In this document: one piece after another, positions 33,607-41,479 of the stretch | Position numbering within the stretch: position 1 is the first letter of the stretch | Layout of the letters: the number at the start of each line of letters is the position of its first letter | Source: Stenotrophomonas maltophilia | Lineage (GTDB): Bacteria; Pseudomonadota; Gammaproteobacteria; Xanthomonadales; Xanthomonadaceae | Assembly: GCF_013464485.1 (NCBI RefSeq) | Contig: NZ_RAUX01000052.1 | Span: forward strand, 1-41,479 | Length of the DNA: 41,479 nt | Reading direction: 5' to 3' | Program-made: the position numbers and the translations under genes | The notes under the pieces: generated by a model | Seen by the model: only the letters and a program-made list of their open reading frames with translations | The model's database searches: none | Told to the model about the DNA's origin: nothing

Positions 33607-34956
33607 TCAGAACTTGTACTGGAACGAAGCGGCCAGCACGTCGCCACGGACCTTGTACTTGCCCGACAGGGAGTTGCCCTGGTTGGCAGTGGTCGCACGC
33701 ACGTTCACGTTCGGATCGCTGGTGAACAGGTGGGTGTAGCCAAAGTTGTACTCGGTGTTTGCCGACGGGGTCCAGCCCACGCCCAGCGACAGCCACTTGC
33801 GGCTGGTGTCCGGCACGCGGACGTCGCGGTGGGCGTCGGTGGTCGGGGTCTGGTCCAGCGCAACACCACCGCGCAGGGTGACGGTCTCGCTCAGCTTGTA
33901 GTCGGCGCCCAGCGACACGAAGGTGGTGTCACGGTAGCCGAACTCCAGCACCGAATCCGCCTGCGGCGAAGCGTAGTCGACGGTGACGCTGTCAAAGGCG
34001 GTCGACCAGGCGGTACGGGTCACGTCGCCCATCACGGTCCAGCGGTCGTTGACCTTGTGGGTCACGCTCAGGGTGGCCGAGGCCGGCATGGTCACCGTGG
34101 CCTTGCCGCTGGTGTCCATGAACCAGCCGCGGGTACGCGGCGAGTTGGTCAGCAGCGAACGGGCGCGGTCGGCGCCGCTGAAGGTCGCATCACCACCGGT
34201 GATCTTGTGCTCGACCTTGGAACGGTAGCTCAGGCCGATGTGGGTGTTCTCGTCGATCGAGAACAGGCCACCAACGGTCCAGCCCACGGCATTGTTGTCA
34301 CCCTCGATCTTCAGGGTGCCATCCGCGCTGCCCGGGGCGAAGCCCGGAGCACCTGCGCCGGCCAGGATGCTGCCGTAGTCGACGGCGTTGCTCAGCTCGA
34401 TGGTCAGGTGCTCGACGAACACCGACGCGCCGAAGGACACGTACGGGTTGACGTCATACGACGCGGCGAAGCCGAGGTCGATGGCCTTCAGATCGGTCTT
34501 CAGGCCGCTGTAACGACCGACCCAACCGTTGTCGTATTCGGTCTTGAAGCCGAACGGTGCGGTCAGCGACACACCGAAGTGGGCCTTCTCGCCAACCGGC
34601 ATGTGGAAGTACGCGGCCGGAACCGGAGCGATCATGCCGGCGTCGCCGCCGTCACCACCGGTCTGCGGACGGCCTGCCGCATTGCGGCCCTGGCCCTTGA
34701 ACTCGGCCTTGAAGCTGATGGCGCTCAGGTCACCCTGGACCAGGGTGCCATCAAGCTGGCGCATGCCGGCCGGGTTGACAGCGATGATGGAGGCGTCGCC
34801 TTCGGCGCTGCCGGAGCCGGCGAACGCGCGGCCCAGGCCCTTGGCGCTGTTTTCCTTCAGCTGGAAGGCGGCGGCATTGGCATCGGCAGCGGCCAGCGCA
34901 CCGGCAACGCCGACGGCCAGCAGGGTCAGTCGGGCAATGGTGGAAGCGGTTTGCAT
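33607..34956 (-). CDS. fadL: FadL/OMPP1/TodX family outer membrane transporter
   Basis: This 449-aa protein has a signal peptide cleaved near ADANA (about 25-29). It then has the FadL N-terminal hatch start AAFQLKENSAKGLGRAFAGSGSAEGD and the NPAGM motif, followed by a 14-strand beta-barrel rich in aromatic residues. It ends in FQYKF, a C-terminal Phe typical of outer membrane barrels. It should bring long-chain fatty acids or hydrophobic compounds across the outer membrane. The frame is open to 35058, but the ATG at 34956 behind GGAGAGAG is the start. A promoter with two inverted repeats lies upstream (35056-35109). Confidence 0.9.
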   Translation of the reverse strand: MQTASTIARLTLLAVGVAGALAAADANAAAFQLKENSAKGLGRAFAGSGSAEGDASIIAVNPAGMRQLDGTLVQGDLSAISFKAEFKGQGRNAAGRPQTGGDGGDAGMIAPVPAAYFHMPVGEKAHFGVSLTAPFGFKTEYDNGWVGRYSGLKTDLKAIDLGFAASYDVNPYVSFGASVFVEHLTIELSNAVDYGSILAGAGAPGFAPGSADGTLKIEGDNNAVGWTVGGLFSIDENTHIGLSYRSKVEHKITGGDATFSGADRARSLLTNSPRTRGWFMDTSGKATVTMPASATLSVTHKVNDRWTVMGDVTRTAWSTAFDSVTVDYASPQADSVLEFGYRDTTFVSLGADYKLSETVTLRGGVALDQTPTTDAHRDVRVPDTSRKWLSLGVGWTPSANTEYNFGYTHLFTSDPNVNVRATTANQGNSLSGKYKVRGDVLAASFQYKF

Positions 34957-35055
34957 CGTAGTTCTCTCTCTCCGGTAAGCGGTGATGGTGCTCTGAGTGC
35001 GCCTGCGCCCGGCAGGCCGTGGGGCCTTTCGGAGCGCGCCGGATTCCCCTCCCGA

Positions 35056-35109
35056 CATACGACGCCGTATGCGAGTATTACCCAGAGCTGTTAATGAAAC
35101 AATAACAGC
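35056..35109 (-). promoter_or_regulatory. fadL promoter with two inverted repeats
   Basis: On the minus strand, -35 TTGTTT (35097-35102), a 16-nt spacer and -10 TAATAC (35075-35080) are seen. Repeat CATACG-N4-CGTATG (35056-35071) sits at the expected transcription start. Repeat GCTGTTA-N9-TAACAGC (35087-35109) overlaps the -35. These look like operators for one or two regulators. Confidence 0.5.
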
Positions 35110-35184
35110 GCAGGCGGTTTTTTCGTCTCAAAAGCTGAACAGGACAATCCCCGCCGCAAGCGGCCTCACGCTAGGCTAGTGCCC

Positions 35185-35877
35185 ATGTTCGTCTCCCTCC
35201 CGTCGCGCAAGAAGGCGGCCCTGCGCTGGGCCACGCCCGTGCTGTTTGCGGCATTGTGGCTGGCGTTCCTGTGGTCGATCTCGCGTCCGGACGATGCCCG
35301 CGGCAGCCTCTGGCTGGATTGGGGCGCCCTGTCCACCGGCCTGACCCACCCGCTCGACTGGTGGGCGACCCTGCAGGACGGCAGCGTGCTGCGCCTGTTC
35401 ACCGCCCTGTTCCTGCACGCGGACTGGTCGCACCTGCTGGGCAATCTGGTGTTCCTGCTGATCTTCGGCCTGCCCGCCGAACGGGTGCTGGGGCCGTGGC
35501 GGTTGCTGCTGCTGTTCCTGGTCGGCGGTGCGGTGTCCAACCTGGTGGCGATCTACACCATGGGCAGCCCGGACCAGATCATCATCGGTGCCAGTGGCGC
35601 GGTGTCGGCGCTGATCGGTGCCTATCTGGCCCTGTTCCCGGGGGCGCGGCTGGGCGTGGTCATTCCGCTCGGCCTGTTCCTGGAGTTCGTGCGTGCCCCG
35701 GCCTACCTGCTGATTGGTGTCTGGGCGGCGCTGCAGGTGGTGTTCGCCCATATCGGCCCCAGCTTCGGCATGGTGGCCTGGTGGGCGCACATCGGCGGCT
35801 TCGTGTTCGGTCTGCTGTACGGCGTGTATGTGCGCGCCGCGATCGCGCGCCGGCTGCGCAAGCGGCACGGCTTCTGA
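35185..35877 (+). CDS. Rhomboid family intramembrane serine protease
   Basis: This 230-aa protein has about six helices and the rhomboid catalytic set: Ser137 in IIIGASGAVSALIGAY and His202 in WWAHIGGFVFGLLYG, with the supporting HADWSHLLGNLVFLLIFG (His83, Asn87). It cuts substrate membrane helices within the bilayer. No substrate is evident in the window. The ATG at 35185 is chosen; a GTG at 35179 is also in frame. It is transcribed alone, divergent from fadL, and followed by a SMAG element. Confidence 0.9.
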   Translation: MFVSLPSRKKAALRWATPVLFAALWLAFLWSISRPDDARGSLWLDWGALSTGLTHPLDWWATLQDGSVLRLFTALFLHADWSHLLGNLVFLLIFGLPAERVLGPWRLLLLFLVGGAVSNLVAIYTMGSPDQIIIGASGAVSALIGAYLALFPGARLGVVIPLGLFLEFVRAPAYLLIGVWAALQVVFAHIGPSFGMVAWWAHIGGFVFGLLYGVYVRAAIARRLRKRHGF

Positions 35878-35926
35878 TCCCTGATGGTGCTGGTCACTGG
35901 CCGGCTCCACGCTCGCCCGCTCGTTC

Positions 35927-35956
35927 GTAGCGCAGTCGAGCATGGCCCGACTCTAC
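35927..35956. repeat. SMAG palindrome between convergent genes
   Basis: GTAGCGCAGTCGAGC, ATGG, then CCCGACTCTAC. It lies 4 nt past the stop of the S41 protease gene, in the same setting as the one beside the YiaA-like gene. Confidence 0.75.
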
Positions 35957-35960
35957 AGAA

Positions 35961-37409
35961 TCAGGGCTTGGCCGGGACAGGTGCGGGCTTGGCTTCGGGC
36001 TTGGCTTCGGGCTTGGCTTCTACCTTCGCTTCCGGCTTCACCGCAGCCGATTTCGCTGCCTTGGCTGCGTCCGCCTTGGCGGCTTCTGCCTTCAGGCGGG
36101 CCGCCACCGAGCCGGGGGTCTTCAGCTCGGCCAATGCGTCACTGATCGGGCCATCGCCCGGCAGCACCGCACCGGCGTGGTAGCCCTCGGTACCTTCGTC
36201 ATCGCCCCGCAGATGGCCGGGCAGGGTCGCTTCGCTGTAGTCGCTCAGGCTGGCCGGCAGTGCATCGTCCGCCGGCGTCGCGGCCGGCTTCAGTTCAACC
36301 TCCGGCACGATGCCGGTGGCCTGGATAGACTTGCCGCTGGGGGTGAAATAGCGCGCGGTGGTCAGCTTCACCGAGTCACCGTTGTCCAGCGGCAGTACGG
36401 TCTGCACCGAGCCCTTGCCGAAGGTGCGGCTGCCGATCACGCGCGCACGCTTGTTGTCGCGCAGCGCACCGGCCAGCACTTCCGATGCACTGGCCGAACC
36501 GGCATCCACCAGCACCATCACCGGCGCGCCCTTCAACAGATCGCCCGGAGTGGCGTCGAAGCGTGCATCGCTGATGCTGATTCGGCCACGGGTGCTGACG
36601 ATGTTGCCCTTGTCGAGCAGGTCGTCGGCCACCTGCACGGCAGCGGTCAGCAGGCCACCCGGATTGCTGCGCAGGTCCAGCACCAGGCCCTTGAGGTTGC
36701 CGCCGGACTGCTTCTGCAGCTGCTGCACATGCTTCTGGAAGTCCGAACCGGTATCGGCCTGGAAGGTGCTCAGGCGGATGTAGCCATAGCCCGGTTCCAG
36801 CAGGCGGCTCTTCACGCTGGTCACGCGGATGGTCTGCCGGGTGAGGCTGACATCGAACGGCTTGGGCCTGCCTTCACGCACGATGGTCAGCACCACCTTG
36901 CTGCCGGCTGGGCCGCGCAGCGGTTCGCTGGCATCGATGGCGCTGATCGGCTTGCCGTCGATGGCGATGATCAGGTCGCCGGCGAGGATGCCGGCCTTGG
37001 CCGCCGGCGTGTCGTCGATGGGCGAGATCACCTTCATGCTGGCGTTGTCGGGCTGCTGCTGCAGCTCCACGCCGATGCCTTCGTAGGCGCCGCTGGCCTG
37101 CTCGTCGAAGGCCTGCGCATCTTCCTTGTTGAAATAGGTACTGTGCGGGTCGAGGTCGAGCAGCAGGCCACGCACCGCCGACTGCATCAGCTTCTTGTCA
37201 TCGACCGGATCGACGTAGGCGGCTCGTACAGCGTTGTAGACAGCCACGAAGCGGCGGATGTCCTCCAGCGGCACTTTCGAGGTGACCGCCTCCTCGCTGT
37301 TCGCTGCCTGCCCGCTGGTTTCCTGGCTCGGGACGGGCGCGGTCTGCTGCGCCCAGGACAGCGCTGGCAACAGGGCCAGCAAGAGGGTGGCGGTACGGGC
37401 TGCGCGCAT
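35961..37409 (-). CDS. ctpA: C-terminal processing peptidase (S41, CtpA type)
   Basis: This 482-aa secreted protease has a signal peptide (to about residue 20), an N-terminal helical region and a PDZ domain (about 105-185, with EGIGVELQQQ and AGDLIIAIDG). The S41 catalytic region carries GLVLDLRSNPGGLL, GSASASEVLAGAL (the serine at 307 or 309) and TFGKGSVQ with Lys332 as base. It cleaves exported proteins from the C-terminus. Unusually, it ends in a Lys/Pro/Glu/Ala tail of four-residue repeats (KPEA), probably a flexible linker. It lies just downstream of the envC-like gene on the same strand, a common pairing. Confidence 0.93.
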   Translation of the reverse strand: MRAARTATLLLALLPALSWAQQTAPVPSQETSGQAANSEEAVTSKVPLEDIRRFVAVYNAVRAAYVDPVDDKKLMQSAVRGLLLDLDPHSTYFNKEDAQAFDEQASGAYEGIGVELQQQPDNASMKVISPIDDTPAAKAGILAGDLIIAIDGKPISAIDASEPLRGPAGSKVVLTIVREGRPKPFDVSLTRQTIRVTSVKSRLLEPGYGYIRLSTFQADTGSDFQKHVQQLQKQSGGNLKGLVLDLRSNPGGLLTAAVQVADDLLDKGNIVSTRGRISISDARFDATPGDLLKGAPVMVLVDAGSASASEVLAGALRDNKRARVIGSRTFGKGSVQTVLPLDNGDSVKLTTARYFTPSGKSIQATGIVPEVELKPAATPADDALPASLSDYSEATLPGHLRGDDEGTEGYHAGAVLPGDGPISDALAELKTPGSVAARLKAEAAKADAAKAAKSAAVKPEAKVEAKPEAKPEAKPAPVPAKP

Positions 37410-37517
37410 GGATCACTCCTGTCGACGGTGGCATCGTGCCCAAGGCACATGCACCGATTATGCGCGAAGCACAGCTAAATTCCCGTTGAATCCGCCGTGT
37501 GCCCGATGGTGCTGGAT

Positions 37518-38819
37518 TCAGCGCCGCTGCAGCCAGCTGTCGGGATTCACCGGCTGCCCGCCACGACGCAGCTCGAAGTACAGCGCGGTGACACCCTGGC
37601 CACCGGAATTGCCGACCTTGGCCACCGCATCGCCACGGCTCACCCGCGCACCGGCATCCTTGAGCAGGGTGTCGTTGTGGGCGTACAGGCTCATGTAGCC
37701 GTTGCCGTGGTCGACGATCAGGATCATGCCGTAGCCGGTCATCCAGTCGGAGAACACCACGGTGCCATCGGCCACGGCGGTGACGGTACTGCCGGCCGGC
37801 GCACCGATCAGCACGCCACTGCTGGTACGACCATCAGGCAGCTTGCCGCCATAGCGGGCCAGCAGGTTGCCGGACAGCGGCCAGCCCAGGCCACCGACCT
37901 TCGGTGCCGGCGCCGACGCCACCGCAGGCGGGACCTTGGTCGGCGGCGGTGGTGGACGTCCCTGTGCGGCGGCTTGGCGCGCGGCGCGTTCGGCGGCCGC
38001 CTTCTCTGCCGCCGCACGCCGTGCAGCAGCACGGCGCTCGGCCTCGGCACGGGCCGCAGCAGCGCGCAGGTTGGCCAGCAGCGTTTCCAGTGCCTTGGCA
38101 TCCTGGCCCAGCGCCTGTTCCTTCTCGCGCCGGTCCTTGAAGCGTTCGTCCAGCGAGGCCACAGTCTGCGCGCGGTCACGGCGGTCGGCCGCCAGCGTGG
38201 CGGCCTGCTGCTTCTGGTCGCGCTGTGCGCCCTGAAGCTTCTGCTGGCGTTCGGCAATCTGCGACTGCAGCGCTTCCAGTTCCTTCAGGTCGGCGGTCAA
38301 CGTGGTGATGCGCTGTGCGCGCTCACGTTGCAGATAGCGGTGATAGGCCAGGGCACGGTTGGCATCGGCCACCGTGTCCTGCGACAGCAGCAGCTTCAGC
38401 GGAGCGTGATTGCCCAGCTGATAGGCCGCACGCAGCAGGCCCGCCAGCTCCCGGTGCTGCTGCGCCAGGTTGGACTGCAGGGTGCTGCGGCGCTGTTCGG
38501 CTTCCGCCAGGGCCCTGCCCTGCTCGCGCAGGGCGGATTCGGTCTGCGCCAGTACACGGCCACTGCGGGCCACCTTCTCGTCGGCTTCGCGCAGCTGCTG
38601 CGAGGCCTGGCCACGCTGGCCCTCGATCTGCCGGCGCTCCTGCGCCACGCCCTTCAGCTCACTGCGCAGTTTCTGCAGCTTGCGCTCGGTCTCGCGCGTG
38701 GTCTGCGCGGCACCTGGCAGCGGCAACGCCAGTGCCAAGGCCAGACCCAGCAGCAGGCAACGCCCGCCGCGGGCAGCAGCGATGTGATGTCGGCGTGATG
38801 GGAAGGCATTGTCGCGCAA
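37518..38819 (-). CDS. envC: EnvC-like murein hydrolase activator (degenerate LytM)
   Basis: This 433-aa protein has a signal sequence (CLLLGLALALALPLPGAAQ, residues about 21-39) and a long coiled coil (about 42-280) with an Ala/Arg-rich stretch (about 245-285). The C-terminal LytM domain (about 315-430) has YGMILIVDHGNGYMSLYAH and TALYFELRRGGQPVNP. The zinc ligands are not intact: the first His is replaced (RTSSG) and the final HxH is YFE, so it should activate amidases, not cut peptidoglycan. The only start in frame is TTG at 38819, with GGAAA 7 nt before it. It is 108 nt upstream of ctpA. Confidence 0.88.
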   Translation of the reverse strand: MRDNAFPSRRHHIAAARGGRCLLLGLALALALPLPGAAQTTRETERKLQKLRSELKGVAQERRQIEGQRGQASQQLREADEKVARSGRVLAQTESALREQGRALAEAEQRRSTLQSNLAQQHRELAGLLRAAYQLGNHAPLKLLLSQDTVADANRALAYHRYLQRERAQRITTLTADLKELEALQSQIAERQQKLQGAQRDQKQQAATLAADRRDRAQTVASLDERFKDRREKEQALGQDAKALETLLANLRAAAARAEAERRAAARRAAAEKAAAERAARQAAAQGRPPPPPTKVPPAVASAPAPKVGGLGWPLSGNLLARYGGKLPDGRTSSGVLIGAPAGSTVTAVADGTVVFSDWMTGYGMILIVDHGNGYMSLYAHNDTLLKDAGARVSRGDAVAKVGNSGGQGVTALYFELRRGGQPVNPDSWLQRR

Positions 38820-38914
38820 GGGCTTTCCAGTGACTTCAGGCAGTTGCAGGGGTTACCGGGGAATGGTGACATCTCCGCACGCGGCCTGCCAGCCGCACAT
38901 CCATCGAGGTCCCC

Positions 38915-39577
38915 ATGAAAGCTCTCTCCATTCCGCTGCTGTTGGGCGTACTGCTGGTCACCGGGCCGGTGGCAGCACAGGAAAACATCAGCAAGGTCAA
39001 CGGCAGCATCAGCGCCGAACCCGGCCAGCGCTACGGCAAGCTGGACACCGTCAACGGCGGCATCCGCGTCGGCGAAGGCGTCGAGACCGGGAGCATCGAC
39101 ACCGTCAACGGCGGGGTGAAGGTCGCCGATCGCGCGCGCACCGGCAAGATCGAAACGGTCAACGGCGGTGTCCGCCTGGGCCGTGAAGTGATCGCCCATG
39201 GCAACGTCAGCACCGTCAACGGCAGCATCTTCAGCGATCGCGGCAGCCAGATCGAAGGCGGCGTTGAAACCGTGAACGGTGGCATCGGGCTGGTCGAAAG
39301 CCGCGTCGGCAACGACGTGGAAACCGTCAACGGTGACATCACTGTGGGCATCGGTTCACAGGTCAAGGGCGGTGTGCACGTGCGCAAGCCGAACTTCAGC
39401 GTCTCGCTGACCGCCAGCCGCAAGCCACGCGTGATCATCGGCCCGAATGCCGTGGTCGACGGCCCGTTGCAGTTCGAGCGCGAGGTGGTGCTGTACGTGC
39501 ACCGCACAGCCCGCATCGGCCCGGTCACCGGCGCCGAGCCGATCCCGTTCGACACCGAAACCGCTCCGGCGGACTGA
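38915..39577 (+). CDS. Secreted repeat protein with seven TVNGG repeats
   Basis: This 220-aa exported protein has a signal peptide (to about residue 21). Seven copies of a (T/K)VNG(G/S/D)(I/V) unit follow, at Asn 29, 47, 65, 83, 102, 121 and 139. The spacing of 18 or 19 residues points to a right-handed beta-solenoid. The C-terminal part (about 155-215) is unrelated and lacks repeats. It resembles the DUF4097-like or bactofilin-like folds but I cannot name a family. The ATG at 38915 has GAGG about 6 nt upstream. It is divergent from the envC-like gene and probably periplasmic or surface-exposed. Confidence 0.8.
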   Translation: MKALSIPLLLGVLLVTGPVAAQENISKVNGSISAEPGQRYGKLDTVNGGIRVGEGVETGSIDTVNGGVKVADRARTGKIETVNGGVRLGREVIAHGNVSTVNGSIFSDRGSQIEGGVETVNGGIGLVESRVGNDVETVNGDITVGIGSQVKGGVHVRKPNFSVSLTASRKPRVIIGPNAVVDGPLQFEREVVLYVHRTARIGPVTGAEPIPFDTETAPAD

Positions 39578-39663
39578 GCACACCGCGCCCCTCGGTTCGG
39601 TGATACTCGCTGTTACCGGTCGTACACGAGGTGCGGCCGCCCTTTGTTTTCCAGGAATCGACG

Positions 39664-41373
39664 ATGCCCCGCAAACTCCTCCTGTGCCTGGCCGCTGCGG
39701 CCGCGCTCAGTGCCTGCAAAGGCGAAGACACTCCGGCGCCCGCGCCGGCCACCGACACTGCCGCTGCCAAGCCGGCGGCTCATGCATTCTCTCCGGAGAT
39801 CAATGCCGGCGACTTCGCCGAGATGGTCAAGACGCTCGCTTCGGATGAGTTCGAAGGCCGCGCTCCGGGCAGCAAGGGCGAGGAACTGACGGTCAACTAC
39901 ATCCGCGACCAGATGCAGCGCATCGGCCTGCAGCCGGGCAACGGTGACAGCTGGTTCCAGGATGTGCCGATGACCGAGACCACGGCCGACGAATCGACCG
40001 TGCTGAAGATCACCCAGGGCGGCAAGACCACCGAGCTGAAGTTCGGCACCGACATGGTGGTGGGTACCCGTACCGGCCAGGCCGAGGTGAAGGTGGATGC
40101 CAGCGACCTGGTGTTCGTCGGCTACGGCGTCGACGCGCCGGAGCAGAAGTGGAACGACTACGCGGGCCAGGACTGGAAGGGCAAGACGGTCGTGATGTTC
40201 GTCAACGATCCGGGCTTCCACGTCGATGACGCGAAGCTGTTCGACGGCAAGCGCATGACCTACTACGGCCGCTGGACCTACAAGTTCGAGGAGGCTGCGC
40301 GCAAGGGCGCCGCGGCCGCGCTGATCGTGCACGACACCGCCGGCGCTTCCTATGGCTGGGATGTGGTGAAGAACTCCTGGGCGGGCCCGCAGTACGACCT
40401 GCCGGCCAAGGATGACCCGGAAGCCCGCATTCCAGTGCAGGGCTGGCTGAGTGCCGACGCCGCCAAGACGCTGTTCGCCGGTGCCGGGCTGGACCTGGCG
40501 CAGGCCTACAAGGACGCCAGCAAGCGTGGCTTCAAGCCGGTGCCGCTGAAGGCCACCGCTGCGGTCGACCTGAAGAGCCAGATCGCGCAGAAGCAGTCGC
40601 GCAACGTGGTGGGCGTGCTGCCGGGCAGCAAGCGTGCCGACGAGGCCGTGCTGTACATGGCGCACTGGGATCACCTGGGCAAGCATGAAGGTGAGACCGG
40701 CGACAACATCTACAACGGTGCGGTCGACAACGCGACCGGCGTCGCCGGCATCCTCGAAGTGGCCGGAGCGATGGCCCAGCAGGAGCCGAAGCCGGAGCGC
40801 TCGGTGGTGTTCCTGGCGGTGACCCTGGAAGAATCCGGCCTGCTGGGTTCGAAGTACTACGTGGCCCATCCGACCTTCCCGCTGGACAAGATCGCCGGCG
40901 TGATCAACATCGACGCGATGTCGGTGGCCGGCCGTGCCAAGGACGTGACCGTCACCGGCTTCGGCAGCTCCGAGCTGGAGGATATCCTCAAGCCGCTGGC
41001 CGCAGCCCAGGACCGTACGCTGCACGGTGAGACCTCGGTGCAGAGTGGCTTCTACTTCCGTTCCGACCACTTCAACTTCGCCAAGGCCGGTGTGCCGGCC
41101 CTGTACGCGGATGGCGGCGAGGATCTGCGCGAGGGTGGCGTGGAAGCAGGCCGCAAGGCCGCCGCCGACTACGGCGCCAACCGTTACCACGGCCCGAAGG
41201 ACGAGTTCGATGCGTCCACCTGGAAGCTGGACGGTACCGTCGAAGACCTGCAGCTGATGTACGGCGTCGGCAAGGAACTGGCCGGTGGCGATCGTTGGCC
41301 CAACTGGTACGAAGGCAACCCGTTCAAGGCGGCCCGCGATACGATGATGAAGGACAAGGCTGCGGCCAAGTAG
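39664..41373 (+). CDS. M28 family zinc peptidase lipoprotein
   Basis: This 569-aa lipoprotein has lipobox LSAC with Cys18 and an M28 aminopeptidase core with an inserted PA domain (about 110-290). The metal sites are MAHWDHLG, AVDNATGVAG, LEESGLLG, INIDAM and RSDHFNF, giving two zinc ions and a Glu base. It releases N-terminal residues from peptides in the periplasm or at the surface. The frame is open from 39631, but the ATG at 39664 with AGGA upstream starts a proper lipoprotein signal. Its TAG stop is part of a SMAG element. Confidence 0.92.
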   Translation: MPRKLLLCLAAAAALSACKGEDTPAPAPATDTAAAKPAAHAFSPEINAGDFAEMVKTLASDEFEGRAPGSKGEELTVNYIRDQMQRIGLQPGNGDSWFQDVPMTETTADESTVLKITQGGKTTELKFGTDMVVGTRTGQAEVKVDASDLVFVGYGVDAPEQKWNDYAGQDWKGKTVVMFVNDPGFHVDDAKLFDGKRMTYYGRWTYKFEEAARKGAAAALIVHDTAGASYGWDVVKNSWAGPQYDLPAKDDPEARIPVQGWLSADAAKTLFAGAGLDLAQAYKDASKRGFKPVPLKATAAVDLKSQIAQKQSRNVVGVLPGSKRADEAVLYMAHWDHLGKHEGETGDNIYNGAVDNATGVAGILEVAGAMAQQEPKPERSVVFLAVTLEESGLLGSKYYVAHPTFPLDKIAGVINIDAMSVAGRAKDVTVTGFGSSELEDILKPLAAAQDRTLHGETSVQSGFYFRSDHFNFAKAGVPALYADGGEDLREGGVEAGRKAAADYGANRYHGPKDEFDASTWKLDGTVEDLQLMYGVGKELAGGDRWPNWYEGNPFKAARDTMMKDKAAAK

Positions 41374-41393
41374 AGTCGGGCGTTGCTCGACTG
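41370..41393. repeat. SMAG palindrome overlapping the M28 stop
   Basis: GTAGAGTCGGGC, GTT, GCTCGACTG. The TAG stop of the M28 gene (41371-41373) is the TAG of its GTAG head. Confidence 0.7.
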
Positions 41394-41479
41394 ATCCGCC
41401 TGCGACGTCCCCCCGCTTTCAGTAGCGGAGCTGTTTGGAGCCCGGCTTTATCGTAGCGGTTTCACCGCCAGCTGTTGGG
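41394..41479. other. Non-coding tail of the window
   Basis: No gene is seen in these 86 nt. They contain a GTAGCGG-type fragment near the end that could be another REP remnant, cut off by the window edge. Confidence 0.3.

Noticed and set aside
39613-41190. Minus-strand open frame of 525 codons
   Set aside because: It is antisense to the M28 gene with no motif.
3004-41393. SMAG copies as a mobile element island or CRISPR
   Set aside because: They are single or paired hairpins spread between core genes. There is no spacer array, no cas gene and no RAYT transposase gene in this window.

Overview
The window looks like a chromosomal segment of a Stenotrophomonas species, most likely the S. maltophilia complex. 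It is GC-rich and its proteins have a Xanthomonadaceae flavour. About a dozen intergenic sites carry palindromes that begin with GTAG and match the SMAG (S. maltophilia GTAG) REP family. I see no rRNA, tRNA, CRISPR array, transposase, integrase or prophage gene.

Layout. 61-3000 is a tight three-gene unit: a MurR/RpiR-type regulator, an L,D-transpeptidase and an APC amino-acid permease. 3112-5907 holds four small or accessory genes: a 107-aa hypothetical, a YiaA/YiaB-like membrane protein, a PQQ-type sugar dehydrogenase and a lipoprotein. 5967-9614 has a 67-bp perfect palindrome, a GH3 beta-glucosidase behind a LacI/GalR-type operator, and an MscS-family channel. 9686-17026 is mainly housekeeping: folB, tsaD, rpsU, a yqeY-type gene, a yihY-type gene and dnaG. 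Set between folB and tsaD are a HEPN/Abi-like gene and a divergent orphan promoter-terminator pair that predicts a small RNA of about 90 nt. 17054-19481 has a secreted DSP-like phosphatase, an SBF-type transporter and a ChaN-like protein.

19618-28226 is a complete aa3 cytochrome c oxidase biogenesis cluster, mostly on the minus strand. In transcription order it runs DUF2244, coxB, coxA, a small assembly protein, ctaG, ctaE, SURF1, a SCO-like protein, ctaA and ctaB, with one twin-TM gene on the opposite strand. Subunits, copper delivery (CtaG, SCO-like), heme A synthesis (CtaB then CtaA) and SURF1 assembly are together. putA (proline to glutamate) diverges from it at 28.5 kb. 31836-33495 is an NAD salvage pair (nadR-like, pnuC). 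33607-41373 holds a FadL porin, a rhomboid protease, a CtpA-type S41 protease next to an EnvC-type amidase activator, an 18-residue-repeat secreted protein and an M28 lipoprotein peptidase.

The most notable signals are the predicted small RNA beside the HEPN/Abi-like gene, a double SMAG element lying in frame inside the small cox assembly gene, SMAG copies that supply stop codons or form the rpsU leader, the 67-bp palindrome, paired inverted repeats around the fadL promoter, and TGCTG half-sites upstream of putA.
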